From Calliopum simillimum (lineage: Eukaryota; Arthropoda; Insecta; Diptera; Lauxaniidae), in the NCBI GenBank assembly GCA_951812925.1, contig OX638368.1, forward strand, positions 72,078,422 through 72,142,421: DNA of 64,000 bases. Direction: 5' to 3'. The first letter of the stretch is position 1; each line of letters starts with the position of its first letter. The position numbers and the translations under genes were made by a program. Of this stretch, positions 61,123 through 64,000 are shown in pieces. The notes below the pieces were generated by a model. That model was given only the letters and a program-made list of their open reading frames with translations. It was not told the DNA's origin and made no database searches.

Positions 61123-63500
61123 AAAATTTGAATTTTTTGGCTTTTTTAAAGTACATTTTTATTAAAAAAAAAGTTTTTTGTGGAAAAAATTTTAATAGAA
61201 CCTTTAACTTAAGGTAATTGTGGTTCTTACTACACAATAGTTTTTTTGCGTTAATGTTTAAAAAATTTTGTTTTATACATATTAAATATGTGTTAAAAAA
61301 ATAAGGTTTTTTATTATTCAAGTGGAGTTAAAGTATTTTAGGTTGTGCAAGGTTTTCATCTTGTTATGATTTTCTTTAACTATAGACTGTCCATAATAAG
61401 TGTTAAAAATTTGGTTGTGCCATGTTTTGCTCCTTCGGAATTATTAAACTTTTTGTGAGAGAACTCCAGTCGCAATAATCACAAGAAGCAAGTGCAGCCA
61501 CCAACAATGCAATGATTTTTTTTTCTTTTGTTTTGTTTGTCTTCTTAACTTTTGATGGACCCTTTTAGTTAGGTATTTTTGTAATACAAAAGTGGTTTTT
61601 GTTTTGTGAAAAGTGTTTTGTTATATTTAAATTTTTTATTTTTTTGTTCGTTAGTTTAAAATTAAGTGCATTTTGGCTATATACATATAGTTGTTCCAAA
61701 AGTGAGCTCAAACAAAAATGTTAATATTTTAATAAAGTGTAGACATTTAAGTTACTTTCTAGGAAAAAAAGGGTTGCGGGTTTTTGCGCGGCTGTGAGAA
61801 ATTTTAATTTTTTTAAGGCAAACTGACATGTTCAATATGTATGAAAGTGGAGCAAAAAATAAATAAAAAGTTAAATAAAGACATATAGACAAAAATCTGC
61901 AGAGGGTGTCAATAAAGTACGCTGAGTTTTTAAAAATTTTTAAAGGTCATTAAGAGGTCGCTCAGCGCCGTTTTATGCAAAATCTCGGCTTAGTACAGTT
62001 TTTATTTTATTACGATTTAAGAAACGCTCGGAATGAGTCATCCGATAAATCGAATTTTTTGTCTTGAGTCAAGGTATATAAAAACATTATATCTCGAATT
62101 TAAAATCATTCATATATTGTTGTTTTAGATAAAAAACCGAAAGAAAACATATTTTCGATATTTCGGCCTGCTGTAAAACTCTTAAACTACATCTTGGAAA
62201 AACTGTTTTTCATAAGTTTATCATAAAATCATACAAGAAACAATTTTCTATTGCATCTTAACCCATTATATCCTGTTTTTATGGGTCTTATTGACCGTTT
62301 TTTCCAAAAACTTAAAATGGGTTAAAATGTTCTACAAAAATATTCTTCAAAAAATTTCACTAGGATTCACCAATGACAGAAATTCTTAAAACTTCTGAAT
62401 AATGCGTAAAAAATTAGATGACAATTTTCAATTTCCGTTTTTTATTGCTATTAAAAAAAAATTTCACTACATAATGTGCAACTGCATAAGTTTTCTACTT
62501 TTTTATGCATAATTAACTAAAAAAATAGTCTGGATGAATTAATAGCGTGTTTTGGTATCTAATACCCCACTGTGTGCCGCTTAAGAGCATGTTTAAAGAA
62601 ACTTCAGAAGGTTTTTTGCTTTTGGGAGAACGTTATATTTGCGGGCGAGTTAAAATGAAGCCTTTTCGAATCTGAAGCCCTTTTCGAATCTGAAGCCCTT
62701 TTCAACATGCTCTTTAGCGGCAGCGAAACGGTTTTGCTGATTTTTTTTACTAAGAAAGAGGTTCTTGTGACTTGTTTTGCCCTGTAAGTCACAAGCCCGA
62801 AGAATTTAATGGATAATTCGGTACTTCAAAGCTTGCCTAACTTATGATTAACTTGATTAGCTTATTTTGAAGCCGATAGTTTTGGGTTTTCCTTGATTTA
62901 CCGCGCAATTAGTTGCGTTGAAAATTTTTTTTTATGTAGTCTTACCTTTATCAAGCGCTCTGTTCTCATGTAGAATGCAATTTTTTTACTGCGCATTGTT
63001 GAGTCACTGAAACAAACCATTAATATTATTTTCCAACGCGAAAAGCCATTTTAGAATTGCTGGAAGACTAACACCAGCTGCTTAATCGTTGTGCATCAGA
63101 TTATTGTCAAAGAATACTCATGTGCTCAAGTCCATTGATGATCTCGAACAAATAATGGCTTAAACATATTGCAAGAATACGGAGGAAAGCATAGAAACTG
63201 AAAATGCCATCATTCGGTACCATGGACGATCTTCAATGTACTAAGAATTTTTTTGGATGGAATAAGGTGTGAGATAAATTTTTGTACATCAGTTCTTTTT
63301 TTTAGTGCTGTGGGACGGGGAGGAGTATTTTCGTTGTTTTTCTTTTGCACATTTTATGAAGGCTTCCTTGTGTACAAATCTACATTTGAATTTTTTTCAT
63401 ATTTCATTTTGTTTAAAAGTTATACTCATTTCAAATTTTATAAAGTTTCTGGTTGGAATAAGCTGTGAGCCACTGTATAAAACAAAATCCAAACGAAAAA
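61123..63500. other. non-coding tract between the non-LTR fragments
   Basis: No endonuclease or RT remnant found. The word GTGA(A/G)AAATTT(G/T)AATTTTTT occurs at 61,120 and 61,786. 62,660-62,705 has a short triplicated CCTTTTCGAATCTGAAG repeat. Confidence 0.4.
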
Positions 63501-63920
63501 TACGAAAGTAACCAACGTAAACTTAATCGAGTTCAGGGTAATATGAAAGCAACTTGGATGGTGGTAAACTGAATTCTCTGCAAAGAAAATAGTGAAATAT
63601 CAACAATCACAAAAGGCGACGAAATTATTGAAGATGATGTAATCATTACTAATGAATTCAACAAATACTTCGTTAGCAGTATTATCGAACTGAATGAAAG
63701 TGTACCACTATGTTTATATGAGGAAGAAATATCAACTTACCCAAATAATGCCTTCAAATTTCGAGCAGTTACAATTTCTGAAATCAAAACATGGCTAAAA
63801 GAGTTAAAAAATAATACTGATGAGTTCTTTTTAAATCAAAGAGTCTTACTAGATGCAATTTTTGTAGTTGGTCTACAATTTGCCACAATTACACTATGCA
63901 ACAGCCAAATCTCCCAGTGA
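63501..63920 (+). pseudogene. ORF2 fragment (before RT core) of a non-LTR retrotransposon
   Basis: Frame: RKLNRVQGNMKATWMVVN, TGA at 63,570, ILCKENSEIS, IITNEFNKYFVSSIIELNES, FKFRAVTISEIKTWLKELKN NTDEF, LLDAIFVVG, stop at 63,918. NEFNKYFV ... and the following EIK-LK-LKN are typical of the region between endonuclease and RT in jockey/CR1 ORF2. The RT palm is absent. It may belong with the ORF1 at 60,103 as a deleted copy. Confidence 0.7.
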
Positions 63921-63927
63921 ATGCCAC

Positions 63928-64000
63928 TATCCATTTCATATGTAAAATGGGCTGCTGATTCCGAAAATCGCATTACTTTTTTTTTTTCGTGTCGTTTTCG
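63928..64000. repeat. right inverted arm, family D (cut by window end)
   Basis: ATGGGCTGCTGATTCCGAAA ATCGCATTACTTTTT ... CGTGTCGTTTTCG is the inverse of 59,805-59,865. The rest lies outside the window. Confidence 0.75.

Noticed and set aside
1..64000. Host protein-coding, tRNA or rRNA genes
   Set aside because: None seen: every ORF with recognisable motifs belongs to a mobile element and no cloverleaf or rRNA sequence was noticed.

Overview
The window is a gene-poor, AT-rich block of transposable elements from an insect. It is most likely from a brachyceran fly: the BEL/Pao and copia/gypsy types, a copia primer site of the internal initiator-Met-tRNA kind, irritans-like mariner, Penelope, and a fly-type dispersed repeat with a GTCT/GGCT microsatellite core all fit. 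I found no host gene, rRNA or tRNA. The assignment to flies is inference; the element calls rest on motifs, terminal repeats and target-site duplications (TSDs) read from the sequence.

Layout, left to right. (1) 1-7.1 kb: an env-bearing BEL/Pao element (BEL-1) on the minus strand, cut by the window edge, with stops in pol and env and a tandemly repeated leader. (2) 7.2-9.7 kb: a DINE/Helentron-like repeat split by a hAT element with an 8-bp TSD, then an internally deleted mariner. (3) 10.16-34.03 kb: an old, heavily broken BEL/Pao element (BEL-3). Its two LTRs and non-overlapping gag/pol pieces are spread over about 24 kb by later insertions: a 3-unit tandem repeat, a CACAGTG-ended element, jockey-type RT debris, two foldback palindromes, and a 12.7-kb hAT (hAT-1). 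hAT-1 itself holds a pogo-like element with a Penelope GIY-YIG endonuclease remnant inside it, and a gypsy element lacking PR-RT-RH. (4) 34.3-38.4 kb: more DINE-like copies, a small pogo-like element, a textbook hammerhead ribozyme at 37,198-37,244, and a foldback. (5) 38.39-44.88 kb: a young, apparently intact BEL/Pao element (BEL-2) with 324-bp LTRs differing at about two sites, TSD attgc and a 1743-codon Gag-Pol ORF. (6) 45.18-57.51 kb: hAT-2 (TSD ttcaaaac), whose two-exon transposase is split by a copia element (TSD ttggt). The copia RNase H region is in turn split by a Mutator-like foldback (10-bp TSD) with a MITE-like hairpin in its loop. The transposase intron also carries a 1.6-kb solo-LTR-like insertion (TSD gtat). 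(7) 57.8-64 kb: a mariner fragment, foldback families and non-LTR retrotransposon pieces.

The order of insertion can be read from the TSDs. The least expected signals are two RNA-level ones. One is the canonical type I hammerhead at 37.2 kb, with a second hammerhead-like core beside the Penelope remnant. The other is the array inside the 53.5-55.1 kb solo LTR: 15 small hairpins keep one loop while their stems change in compensating fashion, with GCAA-tetraloop hairpins interspersed. Many otherwise different foldback repeats also share one core word, CAGCGACCCCAAATTA.
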